Shown one piece after another: positions 17,126 to 25,247 of a stretch of 64,000 bases of DNA; the stretch's first letter is position 1, and each line of letters opens with the position of its first letter. The translations under genes were made by a program, and so were the position numbers. The notes under the pieces are model-generated. The model searched no databases. It saw only the letters and a list, made by a program, of their open reading frames with translations, and was not told the DNA's origin. Source of the stretch: CAYRYU01 sp964428355 (GTDB lineage Bacteria; Muiribacteriota; Ozemobacteria; Ozemobacterales; Ozemobacteraceae); NCBI GenBank assembly GCA_964428355.1, contig CAYRYU010000005.1:1-64000 (forward strand). Direction: 5' to 3'.

Positions 17126-19771
17126 ATGTCCGAGGGCGGTCCACCGGGAGGGGTACCACCAGCGAGTATCCCGAGTTCTGACACCGTAACGGCCAAGATG
17201 GAGACTCCGGATTCCGCGTTTTCCTCTGTATGGAAGAGGCGGTTCAGGAAATTCTTTCTGTACACCCTTTTGGCCCTTCTGTTGGGCTGGCTGTTCTGGC
17301 GTCCGGTCGTGTTCATCATCACTCCCGACGTGGCGGGCTGGATCTCGGGAGCCCTTTCCCGGGGCGGGTCGATCACGGACCGGAACGGAAAGGTCCTGAG
17401 GTTCTTTCCCGACGAGCGCGAGGAGTTCAGCATCTTCGTTCCCCTCGCCAGCTGCACACCGCGATTGATCGAAAGCATGATCGCGGCAGAGGACAAGAAC
17501 TTCTTCGCGCACCCTGGATTCGACGTTACCGCGATCCTGCGCGCCGCCTGGCTCAACCTCAAGCATCGGCGAGTCGTCTCGGGGGCAAGCACCATCACGC
17601 AGCAGCTCATCCGGATCGTATGGCCACGCCCCCGAACCCTCTGGGTGAAGCTCACCGAGATTGTACTCGCCGCAAAGCTCGAGCAACAGATTTCCAAAAG
17701 CCGCATCCTCGAAGCATATCTCAACCTCGCCCCGATGTCGGGGAACATGCGGGGAGTGGGAATCGCCTCCAACCTCCTTTTCGGCCGAGGTGCGGATTCG
17801 CTTACGGTTTCGCAAGGAGCGGTCCTGGCCGCCCTCCCACAATCGCCATCGAGGATGGACCCGGGAACCGCAAAAGGTCGCAAGCTTCTTCTCGCACGTC
17901 GGAACTGGATTCTGGAGCAGATGGTCAAGAACGGAAACCTGACTTCATCCGAAGGGAAATCCGCGCAGGGAAACCCGCTGGAAGCCCATAGAAGGGCATT
18001 GCCCTTCCGTGCGCCGCACTTCGTGGAGTGGATCGCAGGAACGACCGCGTCCCGCACGACCGACCCCATCGAAAGCGGAGCCGCTTCAGGCTCCGTTCCG
18101 CAACCGGCAACGGTCTCCGGTGCACTGAGGACCTCCCTGGACCTGGATGTCCAGGAAAAGCTGGAGACGGTCCTCGGAAACCACAGGAATCGGCTGGGGA
18201 AGCGGGGAGCGTTCCAGGCCGCAGGGATGATCGTGGACACCCGAACCATGGAGATTCTTGCGATGGCAGGTTCCCTTGGATATGGACCGGTCCATGAAGG
18301 CTATAACAATGGTTGTCTCGCTCCCCGGTCGGGCGGGTCGATCCTGAAGCCTTTCCTGTATGCCCTCGCCCTCGAGAACGGTTTCGTCCCCTCCTCTGAA
18401 GTACCCGATACCACACAGACTTTCCGGACCCCATCGGGGGATTACCTCCCGGTCAACTCCGACCGGAGAGCCTACGGCCCCGTTTCCATCAGAAGCGCCC
18501 TGGGAAACTCCCTCAACATTTCCGCGGTCCGGATGCTCAACGCAGTCGGGATCGGACCTTTCTTCCGGTTCCTCGTCTCCGTGGGGCTTCTCGCGGATGA
18601 TCCGAAAGCCGCGTCAACCTTCGGCCTTGGTCTGGCCATCGGAAATCCGGAGCTTCGGATGGTCGATCTGGCTGCGGCATACGGCACCCTGGCAAATGGG
18701 GGTATCCTCTCCCCCTTGAGGAAGGTTCCCGGGAAAGGGCCAGAAGAGCGTAGGGTGCTGTCGTCCGAGACAGCCTTCATGGTTCTCGATATCCTCGCCG
18801 ATCCGTCCGCCCGCCTGCTGACCTTCGGGAACCCGCGGTTCTTTTCGTTCGACCATCCTGTGGCGCTGAAAACCGGAACGAGCACCAACTACCGGGACTG
18901 CTGGCTTTTCGCAGCCACCCCGAGATTGATAATCGGGTTGTGGGTCGGAAACTTCGACGGCCGCCCCACCTACGGCCTTGGTGGAGCTACCGCCTGCGGA
19001 CCTATCCTCCACGACCTCCTTTCCGAGATCGACTCGGCTTCGCGGCCCGAAGACTGGTTCGCGAAGCCCAAAGACCTTCTTCTGGAGGAAATCTGCGGTT
19101 TCTCGGGAAGACTTCCGTCAGCATTCTGCCCGGTTCGGAGCCGGGATTTCTTTCCGAAGGCCAGCCCCCGCCTGGACAGGGATTCAGCGAAAAACATCTG
19201 TTCCTTCCATGCCACCCAGGGCGACCGGCACGAGCTGGGTCCCGAGTACGCAGGCTGGTTGCAGGAACGGCGCGGACGCGGGGTTTCCGATCCGTTCATC
19301 CTGACTTCCAATCTTCAGGTTTCCGACCCGCTGGAGGAGACCTCCTACATGCCTCTCCGGGGTGTGGGAGTCAGGTTGCGCAGCGTTTCTCCACCCTCGG
19401 GGGCTTCCCCCACCTCCTCACTCCCACCAGGTCCTGGAGGAACAAAGGTTCCGGTTCCCCTTGCGACCGGAAGTCTCCGGATCGGATTGTCGGAAGACGG
19501 GGAGACCATTCCCCTTGGGGGCAGGCTCCAGATCGTTGCCCCGCACTCCGGGGACCGTTTCGTCCTGTCGGACGACCAGGACAATCTTGTCCGACTCCGT
19601 GCCATTCCGGAAGAACCTCTCCCGGAGATCGTCTGGTTGGTGGATGGCCGGGAGATCGCCCGGGTGGGTCCCCCTTACGAGGCTTTCTGGGAAATGACCC
19701 GGGGGCTTCACGAGGTTACCGCCCTTGGACCGGGAGAAGAGGCGGCGCAGATCCGATTCACCGTGGAGTGA
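17126..19771 (+). CDS. pbpC: penicillin-binding protein 1C
   Basis: Encodes 881 residues from the ATG at 17126, which has GGAGG five bases upstream. One transmembrane segment lies near residues 37-55. A GT51 glycosyltransferase domain follows (AAEDKNFFAHPGFD; SGASTITQQL). The transpeptidase domain has all three motifs: SILK (Ser405, Lys408), SLN (462-464) and KTG (582-584). The last 100 residues form the PBP1C C-terminal beta domain (LQIVAPHSGDRFVL, WLVDGREIA). It polymerises and cross-links peptidoglycan in the periplasm. In many Gram-negative bacteria pbpC is next to a thioester macroglobulin gene; here a metallopeptidase gene separates them. Confidence 0.95.
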   Translation: MSEGGPPGGVPPASIPSSDTVTAKMETPDSAFSSVWKRRFRKFFLYTLLALLLGWLFWRPVVFIITPDVAGWISGALSRGGSITDRNGKVLRFFPDEREEFSIFVPLASCTPRLIESMIAAEDKNFFAHPGFDVTAILRAAWLNLKHRRVVSGASTITQQLIRIVWPRPRTLWVKLTEIVLAAKLEQQISKSRILEAYLNLAPMSGNMRGVGIASNLLFGRGADSLTVSQGAVLAALPQSPSRMDPGTAKGRKLLLARRNWILEQMVKNGNLTSSEGKSAQGNPLEAHRRALPFRAPHFVEWIAGTTASRTTDPIESGAASGSVPQPATVSGALRTSLDLDVQEKLETVLGNHRNRLGKRGAFQAAGMIVDTRTMEILAMAGSLGYGPVHEGYNNGCLAPRSGGSILKPFLYALALENGFVPSSEVPDTTQTFRTPSGDYLPVNSDRRAYGPVSIRSALGNSLNISAVRMLNAVGIGPFFRFLVSVGLLADDPKAASTFGLGLAIGNPELRMVDLAAAYGTLANGGILSPLRKVPGKGPEERRVLSSETAFMVLDILADPSARLLTFGNPRFFSFDHPVALKTGTSTNYRDCWLFAATPRLIIGLWVGNFDGRPTYGLGGATACGPILHDLLSEIDSASRPEDWFAKPKDLLLEEICGFSGRLPSAFCPVRSRDFFPKASPRLDRDSAKNICSFHATQGDRHELGPEYAGWLQERRGRGVSDPFILTSNLQVSDPLEETSYMPLRGVGVRLRSVSPPSGASPTSSLPPGPGGTKVPVPLATGSLRIGLSEDGETIPLGGRLQIVAPHSGDRFVLSDDQDNLVRLRAIPEEPLPEIVWLVDGREIARVGPPYEAFWEMTRGLHEVTALGPGEEAAQIRFTVE

Positions 19772-19781
19772 CCGGCGGAAA

Positions 19782-20990
19782 TCACTCCGCGCTCTGCAGC
19801 ATCCCCAACATCGGCATGAAGACGGCCAGAACGATCGCGCCGATCACGATTCCCATGAAAACGATCACCACCGGCTCGATCACCGAGGTAAGGCCCTTCA
19901 CCGCATTGTCCACTTCAACATCGTAGAAGTCCGCAATCTTTCCCAACATCTGGTCCAGTTCCCCGGTCTCCTCCCCGACGGCAATCATCTGAACCACCAT
20001 TGGGGGGAAGACATTGGAATTTTTCAGCGGTTCGGCGATCGATTCCCCTTCCCGAATCGAATTCCGGGTCCTGTCCACGGCTTCCGCGATCACAACGTTA
20101 CCCGCGGTCTGGGCGGTGACCTCGAGGGCCTGGAGAATTGGAACACCCGATGAAATCATTGTTCCCAGGGTCCGCGTGAACTTCGAGACTGCAACCTTGC
20201 GCATCATCAACCCGACCCCGGGACACCGGAGGATGTTGACGTCGAAAAGCCGCTGCCCGACGGGGGTCTTGATGAAGTTCAGGGCCAGGAAGGGGATTCC
20301 AAGAATCAGTGGGATCACCGCAAACCACCAGTTAACCATGAAATCGGAAAGCCCGAGAAGCAGCTTGGTGGGAAGGGGAAGTTCCATGCGCATGCCCAGG
20401 AAGATTTCCTTGAACTGGGGAAGGACGAACATGACCAGGGCGGTCACGACGATGCCCGCGATCGCGAAGACAACGACCGGGTAGGTCAGGGCCCCCTTGA
20501 CCTTGGATTTGAGGTTCTCGGTGTTCTCGAGGTAATCCGCAAGGCGCTTGAGGATGACGTCGAGGATCCCGCCCACCTCCCCTGCCCGGACAAGACTGAT
20601 GAACAGGTTTCCGAAAACGCTTGGATGACGTTCGAGGGCTTTCGAGAAGGAGAGGCCGCCTTCCACGTCAGACCGGACCTGGGTGATGACTCTCTTGAAA
20701 GTCGGATTCTCAGCCTGTTGCTGCTGAATCGTGAGACAGCGGACCAACGGCACCCCGGACCCGACCATCGTGGCGAACTGGCGGGCGAAAATACACACTT
20801 CCTGGGTCGTGATCCCTCTTTCGAAAATGGTCAGGGAAGGGAACGAGCTCGACCGCTTTTCCCAGATCCCGGTGACGAAGAAGCCCTTCTCCCGGAGTTT
20901 CCGGATGCACCCCTCCTTGGTATCGCCATCCATTTCGGCGTTGATCTGCTTTCCATCCCAGTTCCGGGCTTTGTACTCGAACGTCGGCAT
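19782..20990 (-). CDS. pilC: type IV pilus / type II secretion inner-membrane platform protein (PilC/GspF)
   Basis: Encodes 402 residues. The start MPTFEYKARNWDGK is the standard PilC/GspF N-terminus and has GGAGG upstream of the ATG at 20990. Two T2SSF domains are present, each with the E-x-G-x-L or R-A-G-E-x-G-G signature (LVRAGEVGGILDVIL and MIAVGEETGELDQML). Hydrophobic segments lie after each, about 165-190, 215-235 and 370-395. It forms the inner-membrane platform that the assembly ATPase works on. No pilB, pilT or pilin gene is beside it; its convergent neighbour pbpC ends 10 bp away. Pilus versus type II secretion cannot be decided from this gene alone. Confidence 0.93.
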   Translation of the reverse strand: MPTFEYKARNWDGKQINAEMDGDTKEGCIRKLREKGFFVTGIWEKRSSSFPSLTIFERGITTQEVCIFARQFATMVGSGVPLVRCLTIQQQQAENPTFKRVITQVRSDVEGGLSFSKALERHPSVFGNLFISLVRAGEVGGILDVILKRLADYLENTENLKSKVKGALTYPVVVFAIAGIVVTALVMFVLPQFKEIFLGMRMELPLPTKLLLGLSDFMVNWWFAVIPLILGIPFLALNFIKTPVGQRLFDVNILRCPGVGLMMRKVAVSKFTRTLGTMISSGVPILQALEVTAQTAGNVVIAEAVDRTRNSIREGESIAEPLKNSNVFPPMVVQMIAVGEETGELDQMLGKIADFYDVEVDNAVKGLTSVIEPVVIVFMGIVIGAIVLAVFMPMLGMLQSAE

Positions 20991-21182
20991 ATCATCCTCC
21001 TTCGTCATTCGCACCCAACGGGAGTTCAACACAAAGCAACGAAGATGTGGCTTCAACCGGATAACAAGGATATTGCAGGAACCGTGCCAGAGATCCAGTC
21101 CGCGCCAGACCAGTGTTTCCGAAACCCCGGGGCGGAATTCCGCACACTCCGCTCCCCTTAACCCGCACAGGGTTGCACCCCG

Positions 21183-22592
21183 TCAAGGAGTCTTGTCGGG
21201 GTTTCGGAAAGCGGGCGCAAGCTTTGAAAGGTCGGTTCGCCGGAAAAGTATGGCGAGTCCCAGGCCCTTTCCAAGAGTGGACAGGCTGATTGCCCACCAG
21301 ATTCCTTTCACCCCGAGCCAGGGGATCGAGGAGAGAGCATACCCGAGGGGGATTCTCGCGAGGGTGAAGGGAAGCGTGATCAGCAGCGTCGGAAGGGTTC
21401 TCCCCAGGCCGGTGAAGACACCTCCGAGCAGGAGTTCCCAGCCGAGGAACATCTCGAACACGCCAATAGCGAAGAGGTATTCCCCCCCATGCCGGATCGT
21501 TTCGGAATCCCCGGTCAAAAGCCCGACCAGGCCGGAAGGAACCAGAATGTACAACGCGACGAAGGGGATCATGAGGACCGAGACCATCGTCAATCCGCGC
21601 CTGACGATGAGTGCGGCTTCCTCCGGACGGTTTCTGCCGATCGCGCCTCCCACGAGGGTGGTCATCGCGATTCCCATTCCCATGGCGGAAAAGTATGGGA
21701 AGCTCTCGAGCCGGTGACAGATCCCGACTCCGGAGACCGGGGCCATCCCGAAAGGCGTTATGAGCCTCGTCAGAAGCGGGTAGACTAGTGACCAGACCAT
21801 GTTCGTCAGGGCATTCGGAACCCCGATCCGGAAGATCGCCCGAACGTGGGAGGTTTCCCACCGGATGAAGCTCCCCGCCTCGCCGATGAATCCCTTCCGC
21901 AGCATGAGGATGATCCGGATCGCCAGCCCGAAGAACTGGCTGATCAGGGTGGCGAGCGCAGCCCCTCCCACCCCAAGCGCGGGAAGGCCCAGAAGCCCGA
22001 AGATCAGGATGGGATCGAGGATCATGTTGATCACCAGCGCGATCCCCATCGTCTTGGTTCCGGTGGGGGTATCCCCCTGGGCGTTGAAAACGTGGCCGGC
22101 AAGGAAATAGAGGTAGGTCAGGGGCATTCCCCAGATGAGGACCCGGAAATAGGCGACGGCATGAGCCATCGATTCTGCGTCCAGCCCCATCAACGTAAAG
22201 GGATACTCCTGGCAGGGAATGGCTGGCACCATGATCAGGGCGCTCATTGCCAGACTGAGCCAGGTCGCCTGAGTAACGACCTCGCGGGCACTTTCCTGTT
22301 TTCCCGCGCCCTTGAACTGCGAGATCAGCGATGCCGCCCCGGAAACGGTTATCTGCATCACGGCATACAGCGTCCAGATGACGAATCCGGACGACGCCAG
22401 GCCCGCGACCGCTTTCGAACCCAGTCTGCCGATCCAGAAAATATTCGCGACGTCGAAAAGGATCATCCCCAGGAAACCGAGTGCTGCCGGACCCGCCAGG
22501 GCGATGATCTGCCTGTCGGTTTCGCAAAACCACCCCGGGAGTGCGGGCCCCCGGGCCTCCGAAGGAAGTCCCGTCGTTTCAGGGGAGGGCAT
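21183..22592 (-). CDS. MATE family multidrug/Na+ antiporter
   Basis: Encodes 469 residues with about 12 hydrophobic segments in two related halves. Typical MATE features include GPAALGFLGMILFDVANIFWIGRLG at the N-terminus, LISQFKGAGKQE after helix 2, VFNAQGDTPTGTK, and the second-half counterpart LEMFLGWELLLGGVFTGLGRT. It exports cationic compounds across the cytoplasmic membrane in exchange for Na+ or H+; the substrate is unknown. Its ATG directly follows the stop codon of the DUF3795-like gene (TGAATG), which suggests translational coupling. Only a weak ribosome site is visible. It ends 193 bp from the start of pilC, and that gap holds no gene. Confidence 0.93.
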   Translation of the reverse strand: MPSPETTGLPSEARGPALPGWFCETDRQIIALAGPAALGFLGMILFDVANIFWIGRLGSKAVAGLASSGFVIWTLYAVMQITVSGAASLISQFKGAGKQESAREVVTQATWLSLAMSALIMVPAIPCQEYPFTLMGLDAESMAHAVAYFRVLIWGMPLTYLYFLAGHVFNAQGDTPTGTKTMGIALVINMILDPILIFGLLGLPALGVGGAALATLISQFFGLAIRIILMLRKGFIGEAGSFIRWETSHVRAIFRIGVPNALTNMVWSLVYPLLTRLITPFGMAPVSGVGICHRLESFPYFSAMGMGIAMTTLVGGAIGRNRPEEAALIVRRGLTMVSVLMIPFVALYILVPSGLVGLLTGDSETIRHGGEYLFAIGVFEMFLGWELLLGGVFTGLGRTLPTLLITLPFTLARIPLGYALSSIPWLGVKGIWWAISLSTLGKGLGLAILFRRTDLSKLAPAFRNPDKTP

Positions 22593-23081
22593 TCAGACCT
22601 GGGGGCCGCTTCCGATCTTCATCTTTCCCTGGTAATATCTTTTCTTTATCTCTCCGGATTTCGCGATGAAGCCTTCCACCCCGTCCCTCTTGATCGTACA
22701 AAGGTTGAAAACCTTGGTATTGTGGGGCAGAACATCCGCCCTGTCGGCGGAGGGGTTGAGCATTTCGCAGGGGAATTCCCGGCACTCGAAACAGAAATCG
22801 GCTTTCCTTCCCTTCGCGCAGGAGAAGGTCGAGCAGGTTCCGGGTATCACCGGGCACTTTCCTTCGAGGGGCCGGCAACCCTTGCAGGGAATCCTTTCTT
22901 TCGGGATCCCGATGGAAACCAGGTAATCGAAAAGACGCGGATCATCCCTGCAGGTGTAGACTTCGCAGATCCCGCAGTCGATTCCGCAGGGGGCGACCAG
23001 TTCAGTCCGTTCGCTTTTCATCTCGCTTTTGGGAACACGTTTCGTTGGAAGCTTCGGCTTTTTCGGCGACTCTTTCTTCAT
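22593..23081 (-). CDS. cysteine-rich DUF3795-type protein
   Basis: Encodes 162 residues starting at an ATG at 23081; a longer TTG start at 23108 would overlap the preceding gene. After a Lys-rich N-terminus it reads LVAPCGIDCGICEVY, then CKGCRPLEGKC, TCSTFSCAKGRKADFCFECREFPC. The number and spacing of cysteines is typical of DUF3795 proteins, which are thought to bind metal or Fe-S. The function is not known. It ends with the TGA that abuts the MATE start, and begins 14 bp after the M42 peptidase stop, so it is probably in the same transcript. Confidence 0.75.
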   Translation of the reverse strand: MKKESPKKPKLPTKRVPKSEMKSERTELVAPCGIDCGICEVYTCRDDPRLFDYLVSIGIPKERIPCKGCRPLEGKCPVIPGTCSTFSCAKGRKADFCFECREFPCEMLNPSADRADVLPHNTKVFNLCTIKRDGVEGFIAKSGEIKKRYYQGKMKIGSGPQV

Positions 23082-23095
23082 TCTGTCCTGTCCTG

Positions 23096-24133
23096 TTACC
23101 CGCGGCAATGGGCGTTGATGTAGGCAACCACGAGATCCCGGGTCGCTTTCAACCCCTTCAGATGCGTCCGCTCGACCCCGTGGGACGCCGAAACCCCCGG
23201 TCCGATCAAACCAACCCGGAGGTCATATCCCGCACGAAGCGCGGCAGATCCGTCGGAACCGTAGAATGGGAATACGTCGACCTTGTAGGGGATCTCTTTC
23301 GAACGGGCGAGATCCACGAGCCGGTTCCGGAACTCCAGGTCGTAGGGCCCCGACGAATCCTTGGCGCAGATGGAAACGGAGTATTCATCACCGACCACGT
23401 CGGTTCCGACAACCCCCATGTCGACCACGAGCATCTCACGTGCGGTCTGGGGAATACCGGAACACGCGCCGTGTCCCACCTCCTCGAAGGTGGTGAAATA
23501 GAAAGCAACGGGGATCTTCTCCAGACGATTTTTCCCGAGAACCAGGAAAGAATCGATCATGGTAGCGGATCCGGCCTTGTCGTCGAGGAAGTGCGATTTG
23601 ACGAATCCGGTTGGCGTAAACTCGAAACGGGGATCGAAGCAGATGAAATCGCCGATACCGATCCCGAGTGCCTGGGTATCCTTCTTCGAGGCGACCTCGC
23701 AATCGAGCCGGATGTGCATGCTCTCCGGCTTCCGCTCCGCGGTCGAGGCATCCTTGTTGACATGCGCGGCAGGATTGTTGAGAAGCAGGGTTCCGCTGAA
23801 CCGTTTTCCCTGGCTGGAAACCACCGTGACGTAGTTTCCTTCGAAGGCGGCGAGGACCGGGCCCCCGAGACGCGTGAAGCAGAGCGTTCCGTCCCCGCTG
23901 ATCTTGCTGACCATTGCCCCGAGGGTGTCGAGATGACCGGCCACTACCAGGGTGGGCTCGGGATGGTTCCCCACGAGCAACCCACCCTTATTGGTCAGGC
24001 GGGTCTTTATCCCGGCTTTCCTGGCGATGCCCGCGACATGCGAAATGACCTCATCAGTGAACCCTGACGGGGACTGGATCCTCTCGATTCCCTCGAGAAT
24101 GTCGACAACCCGGTCGCGATTGGATCTTTTCAT
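23096..24133 (-). CDS. M42 family metallo-aminopeptidase/endoglucanase-type peptidase
   Basis: Encodes 345 residues. All family metal-site motifs are visible: VVAGHLDT (first His), FLDDKAGSAT (bridging Asp), TFEEVGHGA (general base and ligand Glu), VVDMGVVGTD (ligand Asp) and SHGVERTHL (last His). M42 enzymes are cytoplasmic dodecameric aminopeptidases that trim short peptides and need two Co/Zn/Mn ions. I use the ATG at 24133, ten bases after GGAGG. A longer TTG start at 24142 lies immediately against that ribosome site and is unlikely. The start is 6 bp after the ThiS/MoaD-like gene, so it continues that operon. Confidence 0.93.
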   Translation of the reverse strand: MKRSNRDRVVDILEGIERIQSPSGFTDEVISHVAGIARKAGIKTRLTNKGGLLVGNHPEPTLVVAGHLDTLGAMVSKISGDGTLCFTRLGGPVLAAFEGNYVTVVSSQGKRFSGTLLLNNPAAHVNKDASTAERKPESMHIRLDCEVASKKDTQALGIGIGDFICFDPRFEFTPTGFVKSHFLDDKAGSATMIDSFLVLGKNRLEKIPVAFYFTTFEEVGHGACSGIPQTAREMLVVDMGVVGTDVVGDEYSVSICAKDSSGPYDLEFRNRLVDLARSKEIPYKVDVFPFYGSDGSAALRAGYDLRVGLIGPGVSASHGVERTHLKGLKATRDLVVAYINAHCRG

Positions 24134-24138
24134 CGGAC

Positions 24139-24336
24139 TCAACCTCCGGAAATGAGATGCACGACCTCAACGTCGGACTTGTCGGGCACCTCGGTTGCGG
24201 AATATGCTTCCCGCGCGATGTAGACTCCGTCGATCTTCACGATCAACAGGGGAAAATTGAAGTTCTTCGCCCGGATGACGTCGGTAACCGTCATCCCCTT
24301 CTTGAATTTGAGGGGCTCACCATTAACCTTGATCAC
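24139..24336 (-). CDS. ThiS/MoaD-like sulfur carrier protein
   Basis: Encodes 65 residues, beginning MIKVNGEPLKFKKGMTVTDVI and ending LISGG. The beta-grasp pattern and terminal Gly-Gly are those of ThiS/MoaD carriers, which are adenylated by an E1-like enzyme and carry sulfur as a thiocarboxylate. It overlaps the ThiF-like gene by four bases. Because both genes follow an aldehyde oxidoreductase gene, a job in tungsto-/molybdopterin synthesis is more likely than thiamin synthesis; this is inference, supported by comparable aor operons. Confidence 0.88.
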   Translation of the reverse strand: MIKVNGEPLKFKKGMTVTDVIRAKNFNFPLLIVKIDGVYIAREAYSATEVPDKSDVEVVHLISGG

Positions 24337-25187
24337 GAGACACCTCCATCGATTCTCCCGGCCCGCGAGATCTGGGGATCTTCCCCAAGCAGGATCTCGA
24401 GGACCTGATTTGCCATCATCGCGGCGACAGCCATCACGCGCGGAGCCATCAGTCCGAAACCCGGCCCCGCCTCGGACAATTCATCGCCGCAGACATACAG
24501 ATCGCCAAGCTTCCGGGTCCGGAGCAGGGCATTTCCACCGTATCCGGCCATGCCAAGCCCCATCACGAAGGGTTTCCCGGGAAATCGCCGGATCATTGCT
24601 TCCGCGAGCATCGCCTTTTCCTGCGAGCGATCGAACGCCTCGACGACGACATCCACGTCCGCAAAAAGGGTTTCCACAAGATCGGGGGTAATCCGGACCT
24701 CCCTGGGGTCGATCCTGACGGCGGGGTTCACCCGGGCCAGGTTTTCCGCAAGAGCATGGACCTTGGGTTTCCCGATCTGGTCGACGTAATACTGTTGCCG
24801 GTTCAAATTGCTGGGCTCGACGACATCGAAGTCCACGATCCGGAGGAAACCGGTTCCGACCCGGGCTAGAGCGAGGGCGACGGTGGACCCAAGTCCTCCG
24901 CAGCCGGCGATCCCAACACCGGCTTGTTTGAGAAGGCGGTGGATGCCGGGAGAGTGGCGGGAGACCATGAGGGCTTCCATCTCCTCCGGGGAGGGGGGTT
25001 CGCCTTTTCGGATGAGAACCAGACTGTCGCCTGAATGAAGCCTGGTTTCTGGTTCCGCGGGGAACCCGTTGACGATGAACAGATCGGCATCCGGCTTCCA
25101 GCGGGCCACGGCCCCCGCGACCGTGGCACCCTCATCGAGTTCCACGGGCCTCTCGTTGAGGAAAACCTTCACTCCTCCTCCAATCAT
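24333..25187 (-). CDS. ThiF/MoeB-family E1-like adenylyltransferase with N-terminal beta-grasp domain
   Basis: Encodes 284 residues. Residues about 6-63 form a ThiS-like beta-grasp domain (VKVFLNERPVELDEGATV) without a terminal Gly-Gly, so it is probably regulatory. The rest is the E1 fold: nucleotide loop GIAGCGGLGSTVALALARVG, then RIVDFDVVEPSNLNRQQY, the canonical ATP/Mg site of ThiF and MoeB. It should adenylate the C-terminus of the adjacent carrier protein. The CxxC zinc pairs of MoeB/ThiF are not obvious. It overlaps the carrier gene by four bases and lies 60 bp after the aldehyde oxidoreductase gene. The ATG at 25187 lacks a clear ribosome site; a GTG after GGAGGAGGA a few codons inside is the alternative. 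Confidence 0.88.
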   Translation of the reverse strand: MIGGGVKVFLNERPVELDEGATVAGAVARWKPDADLFIVNGFPAEPETRLHSGDSLVLIRKGEPPSPEEMEALMVSRHSPGIHRLLKQAGVGIAGCGGLGSTVALALARVGTGFLRIVDFDVVEPSNLNRQQYYVDQIGKPKVHALAENLARVNPAVRIDPREVRITPDLVETLFADVDVVVEAFDRSQEKAMLAEAMIRRFPGKPFVMGLGMAGYGGNALLRTRKLGDLYVCGDELSEAGPGFGLMAPRVMAVAAMMANQVLEILLGEDPQISRAGRIDGGVS

Positions 25188-25247
25188 AAGACCGGAGCCG
25201 CAACCGGGGCGAAACCCGATCGCGGCTCCAGCGACTTCACGAATCCG

